From Methyloversatilis discipulorum (GTDB taxonomy: Bacteria; Pseudomonadota; Gammaproteobacteria; Burkholderiales; Rhodocyclaceae), in the NCBI RefSeq assembly GCF_000527135.1, contig NZ_AZUP01000001.1:124001-188000 (forward strand): a stretch of DNA of 64,000 nucleotides, in the 5' to 3' direction. Within the stretch, counting starts at the first letter, position 1. Each line of letters starts with the position of its first letter. The notes under the pieces are model-generated. The model was given only the letters and a program-made list of their open reading frames with translations. It searched no databases and was not told where the DNA came from. This document shows, one piece after another, positions 19,970 through 30,796 of this stretch. The translations under genes and the position numbers were made by a program.

Positions 19970-21448
19970 ATGACCGATATTCCCCTTCTCAGTCTTGCCG
20001 TATGGCTGCCGATTGCCGGTGGTCTGCTCGTGCTCGCCAGTGGCGACGGCCGTAATGTGGCCTTCTCGAAACTGATCGCGCTGGTCACGGCCATCTTCGG
20101 CTTCCTGGTCACGATTCCGCTCTACACCGGCTTCGATACCGCCAGTGCCGGCATGCAGTTCGTCGAGTTGATGCCCTGGGTGCGCGACTACAACATCAAT
20201 TACCACCTCGGTGTCGATGGCATCTCGATGCCCTTCGTCATCCTGAACAGCTTCATCACGGTGCTGGTGGTGATGGCCGGCTGGACGGTGATCGAGTACA
20301 AGCCCTCGCAGTACTTCGCCGCCTTCCTGATCATGTCGGGCCTGCTGAACGGCATCTTCTCGGCGCTCGATGGCATCCTGTTCTACGTCTTCTTCGAAGC
20401 GTCGCTGATCCCGCTGTATCTGGTCATCGGTGTGTGGGGCGGCAAGAACCGCGTCTATGCGGCCTTCAAGTTCTTCCTCTACACGCTGCTCGGCTCGCTG
20501 CTGATGCTGGTCGCGCTGCTCTACCTGTTCCACAAGAGCGGCAGCTTCGCCATCCTTGACTGGCACCGCGAGCCGCTGGCGATGACTGTGCAGTCGCTGA
20601 TCTTCTGGGCCTTCTTCGCCAGCTTCGCGGTGAAGGTGCCGATGTGGCCGGTGCACACCTGGCTGCCGGACGCCCACGTCGAGGCGCCGACCGGCGGTTC
20701 GGCCGTGCTGGCGGCGATCGGCCTGAAGCTCGGTGCCTACGGCTTCCTGCGCTTCTCGCTACCCATCGTGCCGGACGCGGCCCAGCATTTCGCGCCGGTG
20801 GTGATCGGCCTGTCGCTGATCGCCGTCATCTACATCGGCCTGGTCGCATTGGCGCAGACCGACATGAAGAAGCTGGTCGCCTATTCGTCGATCTCGCACA
20901 TGGGCTTCGTCACGCTGGGCTTCTTCATCTTCAATCCGCTGGGCATCGAAGGCGCCCTGGTGCAGATGATTTCGCACGGTTTCGTGTCGGCCGCGATGTT
21001 CCTCTGCATCGGCGTGCTGTACGACCGCATGCACACCCGCAACATCGCCGACTACGGCGGCGTCGTGAACACGATGCCGAAGTTCGCCGCGCTGTTCCTG
21101 CTGTTCGCGATGGCCAACGCCGGTCTGCCGGCCACCTCCGGCTTCATCGGCGAATTCATGGTCGTGCTCGGCGCCATCCAGTTCAATTTCTGGACCGGCT
21201 TTGCCGCGGCCACCACGCTGATCCTCGGCGCGGCCTACACCTTGTGGATGTACAAGCGCGTGGTGTTCGGCGACGTCGCCAACAGCCACGTCGCCGAACT
21301 GAGCGACATCAATGCGCGCGAAATGCTCATCCTTGGCGTGCTGGCGGTGTGCACGCTGGCCATGGGCATCTGGCCGCAGCCGGTGACCGAAATCATGCAT
21401 GCGACCGTGAACCAGCTGCTCGACCATGTCGCAGCCGGCAAGCTCTGA
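19970..21448 (+). CDS. nuoM: NADH-quinone oxidoreductase subunit M
   Basis: A 492-residue antiporter-like subunit. The glutamate-bearing helix FYVFFEASLIPLYLVIGVWGG, the motif VHTWLPDAHVEAPTGGSAVLA and the helix SHMGFVTLGFF are typical of NuoM. It follows nuoL after the longest internal spacer of the operon and ends 12 bases before nuoN. Confidence 0.98.
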   Translation: MTDIPLLSLAVWLPIAGGLLVLASGDGRNVAFSKLIALVTAIFGFLVTIPLYTGFDTASAGMQFVELMPWVRDYNINYHLGVDGISMPFVILNSFITVLVVMAGWTVIEYKPSQYFAAFLIMSGLLNGIFSALDGILFYVFFEASLIPLYLVIGVWGGKNRVYAAFKFFLYTLLGSLLMLVALLYLFHKSGSFAILDWHREPLAMTVQSLIFWAFFASFAVKVPMWPVHTWLPDAHVEAPTGGSAVLAAIGLKLGAYGFLRFSLPIVPDAAQHFAPVVIGLSLIAVIYIGLVALAQTDMKKLVAYSSISHMGFVTLGFFIFNPLGIEGALVQMISHGFVSAAMFLCIGVLYDRMHTRNIADYGGVVNTMPKFAALFLLFAMANAGLPATSGFIGEFMVVLGAIQFNFWTGFAAATTLILGAAYTLWMYKRVVFGDVANSHVAELSDINAREMLILGVLAVCTLAMGIWPQPVTEIMHATVNQLLDHVAAGKL

Positions 21449-21460
21449 CGGACCAAAAGA

Positions 21461-22942
21461 ATGAACTTCCCTCTGCCTGACTTCTTCCCCGCATCGGCCG
21501 AAATCTTCGTGCTGGTGATGGCCTGCGTCGTGCTGCTCGCAGACCTCTTCAAGTCCGAACGCCAGGGCTGGCTGCCTTACCTGCTCACGCTGGCGACGCT
21601 GGCCGGCGCCTTCGCCATCCAGTTCGGCACCGCCGGGCCGGACACGACGCTCACGTTCAGCGGCATGTTCGTCGATGACCGCCTCGCCGACGTGCTGAAG
21701 AGCTGTCTCTACATCACCGTGTTCGCCGTCGTCGTCTATAGCCGCGATTACCTGATGGCGCGCGGTCTGGAGCGTGGCGAGTACTACCTGCTCGTCTTGT
21801 TCGCCACGCTGGGCATGCAGGTGATGATTTCGGCCAATCACTTCCTGACGCTCTACCTGGGCCTGGAACTGCTGTCGCTGGCCATCTATGCGCTGGTCGC
21901 GCTGGACCGCGAATCGGCGCGCTCGACCGAAGCGGCGATGAAGTACTTCGTGCTCGGCGCGCTAGCGTCCGGCCTGCTGCTTTACGGCATGTCGATGATC
22001 TACGGTGCGACCGGCACGCTGGAAATCTCGGCCATCGCCCGCAAGCTGTCCGACCCGGCCACCAATATGGACGTGCTGCGTTTCGGCCTGGTCTTCCTCG
22101 TTGCCGGCCTGGCCTTCAAGATCGGCGTCGTGCCGTTCCACATGTGGATTCCCGACGTCTATCACGGCGCGCCGACCGCGATCACGCTGCTGATCGGCTC
22201 GGCGCCGAAGCTGGCCGGTTTCGCAATGGCGATCCGCCTGCTGGTCGACGGCCTGCCGACGCTGGCGGTCGAGTGGCAGCAGATGCTGATGCTGCTCGCC
22301 ATTCTGTCGATCGCGCTCGGCAACGTGGTCGCCATTGCGCAGACCAACGTCAAGCGCATGCTGGCCTACTCGACCATTTCGCACATGGGCTTCATGCTGC
22401 TCGGTCTGGTCAGCGGCGTGATCGAACTGCGTGCCTCGGGTGATATCCACCTCTCTTACGCCTTCGGCAGCGCGATGTTCTACACCATCGCCTACGTGCT
22501 GATGAGCGCTGCCGCCTTCGGTACGCTGCTGGTGCTGACCCGCGCCGGCGTCGAGGCGGAAACGCTGGACGACCTGAAGGGCCTGAACCGTCGCAGCCCA
22601 TGGTTCGCTGCGGTGCTGATGATGGTCATGTTCTCGATGGCCGGCATTCCGTTCTTCATCGGCTTCTTCGCCAAGCTCGCCGTGCTGCAGGCGGTCGTCG
22701 CGGCCGGCTACATCTACACCGCCGTGTTCGCCGTACTGCTGTCGCTGATCGGCGCCTTCTTCTACCTGCGCGTCGTCAAGCTGATGTACTTCGACGAACC
22801 GCTCGACAACAGCCCGCTGGTCGCCTCGACCGAAATGCGCGCGCTGCTGTCGGTCAATGCGCTTGCGATCGCGCTGATCGGCCTGATGCCGCAATCGCTG
22901 CTCGCATTGTGCGCGTCGGCCCTCGGTCAGGCGCTGAAGTAA
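21461..22942 (+). CDS. nuoN: NADH-quinone oxidoreductase subunit N
   Basis: A 493-residue antiporter-like subunit, last of the complex I operon. [20 protein letters not shown] and [15 protein letters not shown] are diagnostic, as is the late [16 protein letters not shown]. The small DUF2818 gene that often follows nuoN in betaproteobacteria is absent; a Nudix gene follows after 7 bases. Confidence 0.98.
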   Translation: MNFPLPDFFPASAEIFVLVMACVVLLADLFKSERQGWLPYLLTLATLAGAFAIQFGTAGPDTTLTFSGMFVDDRLADVLKSCLYITVFAVVVYSRDYLMARGLERGEYYLLVLFATLGMQVMISANHFLTLYLGLELLSLAIYALVALDRESARSTEAAMKYFVLGALASGLLLYGMSMIYGATGTLEISAIARKLSDPATNMDVLRFGLVFLVAGLAFKIGVVPFHMWIPDVYHGAPTAITLLIGSAPKLAGFAMAIRLLVDGLPTLAVEWQQMLMLLAILSIALGNVVAIAQTNVKRMLAYSTISHMGFMLLGLVSGVIELRASGDIHLSYAFGSAMFYTIAYVLMSAAAFGTLLVLTRAGVEAETLDDLKGLNRRSPWFAAVLMMVMFSMAGIPFFIGFFAKLAVLQAVVAAGYIYTAVFAVLLSLIGAFFYLRVVKLMYFDEPLDNSPLVASTEMRALLSVNALAIALIGLMPQSLLALCASALGQALK

Positions 22943-22949
22943 GCGACGG

Positions 22950-23498
22950 ATGGCGGACGACCTGACGGAAAGCACGCTGGACAGCCGTCAGGTCTACGAC
23001 GGCGTCCTGCTGAAGGTCTATCAGGATCAGGTCAGGCTGCCGGACGGCAAGCAGGCGGTCCGCGAGTACGTCAAGCATCCGGGGGCGGTGGTCATCATCG
23101 CCATCCTGCCGGACGGGCGCATGGTGTTCGAGCGCCAGTTCCGCTACGGCCCGCGCCGTGTCTTCCTCGAATTTCCGGCCGGCAAGATCGACCCGGGCGA
23201 ACCGATCGAACAGACGGCCATCCGCGAACTGCGCGAGGAAACCGGCCACGAGGCCGACAGCTGGGAACACCTCGGCACGATGCACCCCTGCATCGGCTAT
23301 TCCGACGAACGCATCGAAATCTTCCTCGCCCGCGGCCTGCGCCATGTCGGTGCCTCGCTCGACGAAGGTGAATTCCTCGAAGTGACCGCGCTTTCGCTGG
23401 AGGCCGCGATGTCGGCCGTGTGGCGCGGCGAACTGACCGACGCCAAGACACTGGCCGCCCTTATCTGGGCGCAGCGCGTGTTCGCACAGGGCTTCTGA
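22950..23498 (+). CDS. Nudix hydrolase, ADP-ribose pyrophosphatase type
   Basis: A 182-residue Nudix protein. The Nudix box runs from GKIDPGEPIEQ through RELREETGHEA, with the metal-binding REXXEE glutamates intact. The flanking segments FERQFRYGPRRVFLEFPAG and HPCIGYSDERIEIFLA resemble the ADP-ribose pyrophosphatase (NudF-like) subgroup, which cleaves ADP-ribose to AMP and ribose-5-phosphate. It lies 7 bases after nuoN and is probably cotranscribed, a known neighbourhood in betaproteobacteria that may tie NAD-derived waste removal to respiration. Substrate is inferred. Confidence 0.88.
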   Translation: MADDLTESTLDSRQVYDGVLLKVYQDQVRLPDGKQAVREYVKHPGAVVIIAILPDGRMVFERQFRYGPRRVFLEFPAGKIDPGEPIEQTAIRELREETGHEADSWEHLGTMHPCIGYSDERIEIFLARGLRHVGASLDEGEFLEVTALSLEAAMSAVWRGELTDAKTLAALIWAQRVFAQGF

Positions 23499-23618
23499 GC
23501 CCCGGCATCTGCGTCGCTGATCCGTCGGCCCACCGGGGCCATCAATCGCGACAGAATGAGGTGATAGCGACTGCGGCGTCCGCGTCCGACGAGGGCGCCA
23601 CCGACCGCGACGGCTGAC

Positions 23619-24119
23619 TTATTCGGCGATGCGTTGAATCGGCTGGTCCTGGCAGTGGGCGAGCCAGGCGCTCGCCGGCCCGATGCCCGGAATCACCACG
23701 TCCGGAGATACCTCCAGCAGCGGCAGCAGCACGAAAGCGCGCAGATGCGCGCGCGGGTGCGGCACGTTCAGCGTGTCGGTGTTGATCACGCGGTCCTCGT
23801 ACAGCAGCACGTCGAGGTCCAGTGTACGCGGTGCGTTCAGGAATTCGCGTACGCGGCCGTGCGTGCGCTCGATGTCGAGCAGGGCGTCGAGCAGGGCCTG
23901 CGGTTCCAGCGTCGTGCGTACGCGCGCAACGGCGTTGATGAAATCGGGCTGATTGTCGTAGCCGATCGGCGCCGTGCGGTAGAGCGACGACTTCCGTTCG
24001 AGCACGATGCCCGGCGCAGCGGCCAGTTCGTCGAGTGCTGCGCGTACCTGCTTTTCCGGATCCGCCAGGTTAGCGCCGAGCCCGATGTGGGCGATGTGGG
24101 TGGAGGCTTCTTGGCTCAT
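23619..24119 (-). CDS. folK: 2-amino-4-hydroxy-6-hydroxymethyldihydropteridine pyrophosphokinase
   Basis: A 166-residue folate-pathway kinase that transfers pyrophosphate from ATP to hydroxymethyl-dihydropterin, supplying the substrate of FolP. Family elements: IGLGANLADPEKQVRAAL, YRTAPIGYDNQPDFINAV, and the catalytic stretch RTLDLDVLLYEDR with HPRAHLRAFVLLPLLE. It is transcribed leftwards, convergent with the nuo-Nudix operon, and separated from it by 120 bases in which I see only loosely paired GC-rich sequence. Confidence 0.96.
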   Translation of the reverse strand: MSQEASTHIAHIGLGANLADPEKQVRAALDELAAAPGIVLERKSSLYRTAPIGYDNQPDFINAVARVRTTLEPQALLDALLDIERTHGRVREFLNAPRTLDLDVLLYEDRVINTDTLNVPHPRAHLRAFVLLPLLEVSPDVVIPGIGPASAWLAHCQDQPIQRIAE

Positions 24120-24213
24120 GTCGTGTTCTCTTGATCTGGCCGAACTTTAGCACCGCCGGCCGTGGCGCCTCCGCGCCGCGGCGCCATTGTGGCGGCCGCG
24201 ACACGGCGCAAAC

Positions 24214-24227
24214 CTAATCTGGATCAA
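24214..24227. promoter_or_regulatory. FNR/ANR-like site upstream of the hemerythrin gene
   Basis: CTAATCTGGATCAA matches the palindromic FNR/ANR consensus TTGAT-N4-ATCAA at 8 of 10 fixed positions, with one half-site perfect. It lies 55-68 bases before the hemerythrin start, a plausible activator position for an oxygen-responsive gene. Confidence 0.45.
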
Positions 24228-24281
24228 GGTGCACCGTCCGCCCGGCGGGCACAGTGCGCGCCATCACCGCAAGGAGACGCG

Positions 24282-24707
24282 ATGTCCGCACTTGAACTGA
24301 AACAGGAACACGTACTCGGTCTGGCGCCGATGGACGACATCCACCGCGAATTCATGCAACTGCTGGCCCGTCTCGACGATGCGACGGCACCCGCTGCGCT
24401 GCCGGTACTCGATGAACTGGTGGCGCACACCGAAGCGCATTTCGCGCAGGAGGACGCGTGGATGGAAGCGTCGGACTTTCCGCCGCTGCACTGTCATCGC
24501 GGCGAACACGAGCGCGTGCTCGAGGTGCTGCGCGAGGTCAGACGCCTGGCGGCGGCGGGGGACGCGGGCATCGTGCGCACGCTGGTACGCGAACTGCCGG
24601 TGTGGTTCGAGCACCACGCCTCGACCATGGACACCATGCTGGCCGAGCACATCGCGCGCACCGGCTACGACGCGCAGACCACGCTGCCGGAACTGGCGGA
24701 AGCCTGA
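24282..24707 (+). CDS. Bacterial hemerythrin
   Basis: A 141-residue di-iron oxygen-binding protein, cytoplasmic. The ligand pattern is complete: His21 in DDIHREF, His53 and Glu57 in HFAQEDAWM, His72 and His76 in HRGEH, and His112 with Asp117 in EHHASTMD. ATG 24282 has an excellent ribosome site (AAGGAGA), so the longer upstream frame is not used. Such proteins store or sense oxygen; an FNR-like site upstream supports a link to low oxygen. It stands alone, convergent with smpB 9 bases away. Confidence 0.93.
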   Translation: MSALELKQEHVLGLAPMDDIHREFMQLLARLDDATAPAALPVLDELVAHTEAHFAQEDAWMEASDFPPLHCHRGEHERVLEVLREVRRLAAAGDAGIVRTLVRELPVWFEHHASTMDTMLAEHIARTGYDAQTTLPELAEA

Positions 24708-24716
24708 TCGTCCCGC

Positions 24717-25163
24717 TCAGACCCGGTCGCGCATCAGGCGCGCCTTCTCGCGCTCCCAGTCACGTTGCTTCTCGGTCTCGCGCTTGTCGAACTGCTTCTT
24801 GCCCTTGGCCAGACCGATCTCCAGCTTGATGCGGCCACGGGTGTAGTGCAGGTTCAGCGGCACCAGCGTGTAGCCGGCGCGCTCGACCAGACCGATCAGC
24901 TTGCTGATCTCGTTCGCGTGCAGCAGCAGCTTGCGGCTGCGCGTCGGATCGGGCTTGATGTGAGTGGAGGCGGTCGGCAGTGGTGACACGTGCATGCCGA
25001 TCACGTACACCTCTTCGCCCTTGAGCACCACGTAGGCTTCCTTCAGCTGCGTGCGGCCAGCGCGGATTGCCTTCACCTCCCAGCCTTCGAGCACCAGACC
25101 CGCTTCGAAGCGTTCCTCGATGAAGTAGTCGTGAAAGGCCTTCTTGTTGTCGGCAATGCTCAT
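24717..25163 (-). CDS. smpB: SsrA-binding protein SmpB
   Basis: A 148-residue tmRNA-binding protein required to rescue stalled ribosomes. Visible family segments are [31 protein letters not shown] and [19 protein letters not shown], with the basic C-terminal tail that enters the mRNA channel. It is divergent from ratA, the standard smpB/ratA/rnfH neighbourhood. The tmRNA gene itself is not in this window. Confidence 0.97.
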   Translation of the reverse strand: MSIADNKKAFHDYFIEERFEAGLVLEGWEVKAIRAGRTQLKEAYVVLKGEEVYVIGMHVSPLPTASTHIKPDPTRSRKLLLHANEISKLIGLVERAGYTLVPLNLHYTRGRIKLEIGLAKGKKQFDKRETEKQRDWEREKARLMRDRV

Positions 25164-25256
25164 GAAGTGAAACCGGTGAGGGACGTGCTGAAATGAAATC
25201 GGGGCTGCGTAGGGGGCGCTGCCGCGGATAGAATTGCGATTTTACCTTCTGATGAC

Positions 25257-25700
25257 ATGGCTGAAGTCCGAAAAACCGTGCTCATCGAGCGCAGTGCCGA
25301 ACAGATGTTCCGCCTCGTCGATGACGTGGAACACTATCCGCAGTTCCTGCCCTGGTGCGGCGGCAGCCAGCTGATCGAACGCACCGACGTGCTGACGCGC
25401 GCGCGCATCGACATCAACTACCACGGCGTCAAGGCCCACTTCGTCACCGCCAACGACAAGGTGTTCCCGCGCAGCATGACCATCCGCCTGGTTGAAGGGC
25501 CGTTCAACCGGCTCGACGGCACCTGGCTGTTCGCGCCGCTGGGCGAGGCCGCCTGCAAGATCGAGTTCAACCTGCATTACGAATTTTCGAGCCGGCTGAT
25601 CGAGAAGGTGGTCGGTCCGGTGTTCAGCCATATCGCCAACACCTTTGTCGACGCCTTCGTGAAGCAGGCCGATCGCCAGTACGGACAGGGAACGCAGTGA
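25257..25700 (+). CDS. ratA: RatA/Coq10-type START-domain protein
   Basis: A 147-residue protein of the SRPBCC/START fold. The start [20 protein letters not shown], the motif [11 protein letters not shown] and the end [20 protein letters not shown] match the RatA/Coq10 family. Named in E. coli as an inhibitor of ribosome-subunit association, but relatives carry ubiquinone (Coq10), so the cellular role here is open. Its stop overlaps the rnfH start (ATGA), showing translational coupling. Confidence 0.9.
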   Translation: MAEVRKTVLIERSAEQMFRLVDDVEHYPQFLPWCGGSQLIERTDVLTRARIDINYHGVKAHFVTANDKVFPRSMTIRLVEGPFNRLDGTWLFAPLGEAACKIEFNLHYEFSSRLIEKVVGPVFSHIANTFVDAFVKQADRQYGQGTQ

Positions 25701-26023
25701 TGAGCGACAAGATCCACGTGCAGGTTGCCTATGCGCTGCCCGAGCGGCAGGACATCGTGACGATGGAACTGGTCGCAGGCGCCACTGCGCAGCAGGCAGT
25801 CGAGGCTTCCGGACTGCTGCAGAAGTATCCGGACATCGATCTGGCGAAGAACAAGCTCGGCGTGTTCTCCAAGCTGGTCAAGGCCGACCAGGTGCTGCGC
25901 GATCGCGACCGCGTCGAAATCTACCGTGCGTTGATTGCCGACCCGAAGGAAGTGCGGCGACAGCGCGCCGCCGAGGGCAAGGTACTCAAGAAGGGCGGCG
26001 GTGAGGCCGAACCGGCGGCCTGA
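25700..26023 (+). CDS. rnfH: RnfH (RatB) ubiquitin-like family protein
   Basis: A 107-residue protein with a beta-grasp ubiquitin-like fold, recognised by [13 protein letters not shown], the segment [15 protein letters not shown] and [20 protein letters not shown], a family-specific C-terminus. Known only as RnfH/RatB with no settled function; always next to RatA. ATG 25700 overlaps the ratA stop. A Lys/Gly/Glu-rich tail ends the protein. Confidence 0.92.
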   Translation: MSDKIHVQVAYALPERQDIVTMELVAGATAQQAVEASGLLQKYPDIDLAKNKLGVFSKLVKADQVLRDRDRVEIYRALIADPKEVRRQRAAEGKVLKKGGGEAEPAA

Positions 26024-26032
26024 TCCGCGCCC

Positions 26033-26470
26033 TTACTTGCACCACTCCGACACCGACTTCTGCGCGTCTTCCATTTCCTTCGCGCGCCCGGCGTCGTCGA
26101 GGAATTCGCGTTCGCCCTGCGTGTTGAAGCGCACGATGCGCTGACCCGATTGCAGCGCGGCAAGCTTGCTGCGCGCCCGCGTGCAGTTCTCGGCCATCCG
26201 CTCTTTCTCGGCCTTCTCCTTCGCCTGTTTGGCTTCCGATTCCAGCCGTTCGTCGCGGCGCTTCTGGAACTCCTGCAGCTTTTCCTGCACCGAACCCGAA
26301 CCATCGCCGGACGGCGGCGGCGGATTGATGTTCTTCTTCGTTGCGTTGGCGCCCGGCGGCGGGGTGTCGGAAAAAACGGTGCGTCCCTGGGCGTCCTTGT
26401 ACTGGTAGACCTGGGCGGCGCAGGCGAGCGGAACACTGAGCAGCACGGCTGCGGCGATACGGACGAGCAC
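26033..26470 (-). CDS. DUF4124 domain-containing exported protein
   Basis: A 145-residue protein with a GTG start (complement of 26468-26470) preceded by GAGGAG. A signal peptide of about 20 residues ends near ACA-AQ and is followed by the DUF4124 hallmark [19 protein letters not shown]. The middle is a highly charged, probably coiled-coil stretch ([18 protein letters not shown] and after). Two Cys in the C-terminal half may form a disulfide. Function unknown for the family; probably periplasmic. It converges with rnfH 9 bases away and is divergent from guaB. Confidence 0.82.
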   Translation of the reverse strand: MLVRIAAAVLLSVPLACAAQVYQYKDAQGRTVFSDTPPPGANATKKNINPPPPSGDGSGSVQEKLQEFQKRRDERLESEAKQAKEKAEKERMAENCTRARSKLAALQSGQRIVRFNTQGEREFLDDAGRAKEMEDAQKSVSEWCK

Positions 26471-26543
26471 TTCACAACTCCTCGATTGAGCGCCTTCTGG
26501 CGCGGCTTTCAGGGCCGGGTGCAGACGGCTGCGTCGACCGGCG

Positions 26544-26549
26544 TATAAT
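26544..26549 (+). promoter_or_regulatory. Consensus -10 element (TATAAT) for guaB
   Basis: A perfect TATAAT lies 28 bases before the guaB ATG. The matching -35 is poor (TGCAGA or GCAGAC at 17-18 bases), so it may depend on an activator or on the surrounding sequence. Confidence 0.6.
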
Positions 26550-26576
26550 ACGTTTTTGCTAGTTGGGAAAGTAGTC

Positions 26577-28037
26577 ATGCGTGTTATCCAGAAGGCGCTG
26601 ACCTTCGACGACGTGCTCCTCGTGCCGGCGCACTCCAACGTGCTGCCGCGCGACGTCAGTCTCAGTACCCGTATCTCCCGCAATATCCGCGTCAATCTTC
26701 CGCTGATGTCCGCCGCGATGGACACCGTCAGCGAAGCCCGGCTGGCCATCGCGCTGGCCCAGGAAGGCGGCCTCGCGATCATCCACAAGAACCTCACCGC
26801 CAAGCAGCAGGCCGCCGAAGTGGCCAAGGTGAAGCGTTTCGAGGCCGGCGTCCTGAAGGACCCGATCACCATCTCTCCCGACATGACGGTTCGCGAGCTG
26901 CACGGGTTGACACGCAGCCACCGCATTTCCGGTTTTCCGGTGCTCGACGGTGAGCGCGTGGTCGGCATCGTGACTAACCGCGACCTGCGTTTCGAAACCA
27001 ATCTCGACCAGCCGGTCTCGCGCATCATGACGCCGCGCGAGCGCGTCGTGTTCGTGCGCGAAGGCGCGTCGCTCGATGAAGCGCGTTCGCTGATGCACAA
27101 GAACCGCCTAGAGCGCGTGCTGGTGCTGGGCGAGAACGACACGCTGCGTGGCCTGATCACGGTCAAGGACATGCTGAAGTCGACCGAACACCCGCTGGCC
27201 GCCAAGGACGCACATGGCCGCCTGCGTGTCGGCGCCGCGATCGGTGTCGGTGAAGGCACCGAAGACCGCGCCGCCGCGCTGGCCGAAGCCGGCGTTGACG
27301 TCATCGTCGTCGACACCGCGCACGGCCACTCGCAGGGCGTGCTCGAACGCGTCAGTTGGGTCAAGCGCACCTTCCCGCACATCGACGTGATCGGCGGCAA
27401 CATCGCCACCGCCGACGCTGCCCGCGCGCTGGTCGATGCCGGCGCCGACGGCGTCAAGGTCGGCATCGGCCCCGGCTCGATCTGCACCACCCGCATCGTC
27501 GCCGGTGTCGGCGTGCCGCAGATCACCGCCATCGACAACGTCGCCACCGCACTCGCGTCGACCGATGTGCCGATGATCGCCGACGGCGGCATCCGCTACT
27601 CGGGCGACATCGCCAAGGCGGTCGCTGCCGGCGCCAACGCCGTCATGCTGGGCGGCCTGCTGGCCGGTACCGAGGAAGCGCCGGGCGAGATCGAACTGTT
27701 CCAGGGCCGTTCCTACAAGTCCTACCGCGGCATGGGTTCGCTCGGCGCGATGCAGCAGGGCGCCGCCGACCGCTACTTCCAGGACCCGGCGTCGAATGCC
27801 GACAAGCTGGTGCCGGAAGGCGTCGAAGGCCGTGTGCCTTACAAGGGCCCGGTGGTGAACGTGATCACCCAGCTGATGGGCGGTCTGCGCGCATCGATGG
27901 GCTATTGCGGCTGCGCCACGGTGGACGAAATGCGCTCGAAGGCGCAGTTCGTCGAGATCACCTCGGCCGGCATTCGCGAGTCGCACGTGCACGACGTGCA
28001 GATCACCAAGGAAGCGCCGAACTATCACGTGGATTGA
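26577..28037 (+). CDS. guaB: Inosine-5'-monophosphate dehydrogenase
   Basis: A 486-residue enzyme oxidising IMP to XMP with NAD, the first committed step of GMP synthesis. It has the opening [18 protein letters not shown], a central pair of CBS domains (about residues 95-205), the catalytic cysteine loop GPGSICTTR, and the flap region with [18 protein letters not shown] chose ATG 26577; the frame stays open slightly upstream but without a good start. guaA follows, after an inserted small gene. Confidence 0.98.
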   Translation: MRVIQKALTFDDVLLVPAHSNVLPRDVSLSTRISRNIRVNLPLMSAAMDTVSEARLAIALAQEGGLAIIHKNLTAKQQAAEVAKVKRFEAGVLKDPITISPDMTVRELHGLTRSHRISGFPVLDGERVVGIVTNRDLRFETNLDQPVSRIMTPRERVVFVREGASLDEARSLMHKNRLERVLVLGENDTLRGLITVKDMLKSTEHPLAAKDAHGRLRVGAAIGVGEGTEDRAAALAEAGVDVIVVDTAHGHSQGVLERVSWVKRTFPHIDVIGGNIATADAARALVDAGADGVKVGIGPGSICTTRIVAGVGVPQITAIDNVATALASTDVPMIADGGIRYSGDIAKAVAAGANAVMLGGLLAGTEEAPGEIELFQGRSYKSYRGMGSLGAMQQGAADRYFQDPASNADKLVPEGVEGRVPYKGPVVNVITQLMGGLRASMGYCGCATVDEMRSKAQFVEITSAGIRESHVHDVQITKEAPNYHVD

Positions 28038-28075
28038 GGGGCTGGGGGCCAGGGAGCAGGGGCTGGAGGGGCCGG
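28038..28075. repeat. G-rich flank, left side of the four-helix-bundle gene
   Basis: A run of GGGG blocks separated by CT or CC, starting just after the guaB stop. It pairs imperfectly, 17 of 24 positions in the best register, with the reverse complement of the sequence after the next gene, so the gene lies between inverted G-rich repeats. Confidence 0.55.
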
Positions 28076-28081
28076 GGCTTG

Positions 28082-28462
28082 ATGAGCGAGGTGCGAAGCT
28101 ATCGCGATTTGCTGGTCTGGCAACGAGCGATGGATCTTGCTCTCGGCATTTATGCTCTGAGTCGCTCCTTTCCGGACAGCGAGCGCTTCGTTATGGTCTC
28201 TCAGCTTCGTCGCGCAGCCGTGTCCGTTCCGTCGAATATCGCGGAAGGGCACGCGCGCAGTTCTACGCGCGACTTTCTTCGTTTTCTCTCGATCGCCTCG
28301 GGTTCGCTTGCTGAACTGGAAACGCAGCTCATCCTTTCACACCGTCTCGACTACCTTGATCAGGATCGGCTTGATTCGACCTTGGTCCTTGCTGGAGAAA
28401 CAGGCCGGATGATTCGGGGCCTGCAAACCTCACTGGCGTCGCGCATCGCTGCGGCGCCCTAG
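28082..28462 (+). CDS. Four-helix-bundle protein (23S rRNA intervening-sequence family)
   Basis: A 126-residue protein with the family pattern: YRDLLVWQRAMDLALGIY, then SQLRRAAVSVPSNIAEGHAR, then RDFLRFLSIASGSLAELETQ. These proteins form a four-helix bundle and occur inside 23S rRNA intervening sequences or as scattered chromosomal genes; their function is unknown. Codon use is visibly less GC-rich than in guaB and guaA, and both flanks are G-rich inverted repeats, which suggests acquired DNA placed between the two guanine-synthesis genes. It keeps their orientation and is probably cotranscribed. ATG 28082 is the first in-frame ATG. Confidence 0.85.
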   Translation: MSEVRSYRDLLVWQRAMDLALGIYALSRSFPDSERFVMVSQLRRAAVSVPSNIAEGHARSSTRDFLRFLSIASGSLAELETQLILSHRLDYLDQDRLDSTLVLAGETGRMIRGLQTSLASRIAAAP

Positions 28463-28496
28463 TCCCCAGTCCCTAGCCTCTTACCCCTGAACCCCC
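28457..28496. repeat. C-rich flank, right side of the four-helix-bundle gene
   Basis: Blocks of CCCC separated by AGT or TAG up to the guaA start; the imperfect inverted partner of the left flank. It also overlaps the stop of the inserted gene and supplies the guaA leader, which lacks a purine-rich ribosome site. Confidence 0.55.
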
Positions 28497-30101
<1,605 letters not shown>

Positions 30102-30134
30102 TTCCACGTCGCTGCGCTGCCAGATCTCGCGACC

Positions 30135-30166
30135 AACCCCGGGCCTGTCCCGGGGTTTTCTTTTTT
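30135..30166 (+). terminator. Intrinsic terminator after guaA
   Basis: AACCCCGGG (30135-30143) pairs with CCCGGGGTT (30149-30157) around a 5-base loop, followed by a T-rich tract. It ends the guaB-guaA transcript. Confidence 0.9.
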
Positions 30167-30188
30167 GCACGTCGCCGTTCGCTCCCGA

Positions 30189-30217
30189 TTGCCGCCCGCG
30201 CCCTCCCTCTCTACAAT
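30189..30217 (+). promoter_or_regulatory. Sigma70 promoter for the fecI-like gene
   Basis: TTGCCG (30189-30194), a 17-base spacer, and TACAAT (30212-30217). A Fur-like site begins immediately after, covering the expected transcription start. Confidence 0.65.
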
Positions 30218-30236
30218 GCGAACAATTATCAATTGC
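30218..30236. promoter_or_regulatory. Fur-box-like sequence upstream of fecI
   Basis: An AT-rich 19-base stretch whose complement reads GCAATTGATAATTGTTCGC and matches the Fur consensus GATAATGATAATCATTATC at 12 of 19 positions, including the central block. It stands out in GC-rich DNA and directly follows the -10 element, so iron-loaded Fur could block initiation. Confidence 0.6.
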
Positions 30237-30283
30237 ATTGATGCCCGTCCGCCACGGCGGACCGGGCGCGAGGGGAGTGCGCG

Positions 30284-30796
30284 GTGCGGACTGTCGAATG
30301 TGAGCTGCGGCGGGAGGCGGAGGATCTCTACCGGGGTCATCACGGCTGGCTGCAGGGCTGGCTGCGGCGCAAGCTGGGCGACGCGATGGAGGCGGCGGAC
30401 ATTGCGCAGGACGTGTTCATCCGCGTGCTGACGCGGCAGCAGCCGGTGCGTGCGCACGAGCCGCGCGCTTATCTGTCGACCATCGCGCGCGGCCTGGTGA
30501 TCGATCATTGGCGCCGGCGCGCCCTCGAACGCGCCTGGCTCGATACGCTGGCCGTGCTGCCGGAAGCCGAAGCGCCGTCGCCAGAGAGCCGCGCGCTGGT
30601 GCTGGAGGCGCTGATCGAGATCGACCGCATGCTCGACAGCCTGAAGCCGCAGGTGCGTACCGCTTTCCTGTGGGCGCAGCTCGAAGGCCTCAGCTGCCCG
30701 CAGATCGCCAGCCGGCTCGGTGTGTCGCTGGCCACCGCCGAGCGCTACGTCGCCCGCGCGCTGCGTCACTGCTACGCGATGCGCTTCGAGTCGTGA
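30284..30796 (+). CDS. FecI-type ECF sigma factor
   Basis: A 170-residue extracytoplasmic-function sigma factor. Region 2 is seen in DAMEAADIAQDVFIRVL and ARGLVIDHWRR; region 4 contains the helix-turn-helix CPQIASRLGVSLATAERYVA. It begins at GTG 30284 with GAGGGGAG upstream. The stop overlaps the start of the FecR-like gene (GTGA). In such systems the sigma factor is released by a signal from the outer-membrane receptor and transcribes the receptor gene. Confidence 0.9.
   Translation: MRTVECELRREAEDLYRGHHGWLQGWLRRKLGDAMEAADIAQDVFIRVLTRQQPVRAHEPRAYLSTIARGLVIDHWRRRALERAWLDTLAVLPEAEAPSPESRALVLEALIEIDRMLDSLKPQVRTAFLWAQLEGLSCPQIASRLGVSLATAERYVARALRHCYAMRFES

Noticed and set aside
23499..23618. 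Bidirectional terminator between the Nudix gene and folK
   Set aside because: GCCCCGG and CCGGGGC could pair, but the loop would be about 27 bases and no T-runs follow on either strand.
25206..25234. Promoter for ratA (TAGAAT at 25229-25234)
   Set aside because: The -10-like element is reasonable but the -35 region (TGCGTA) is too poor to claim.
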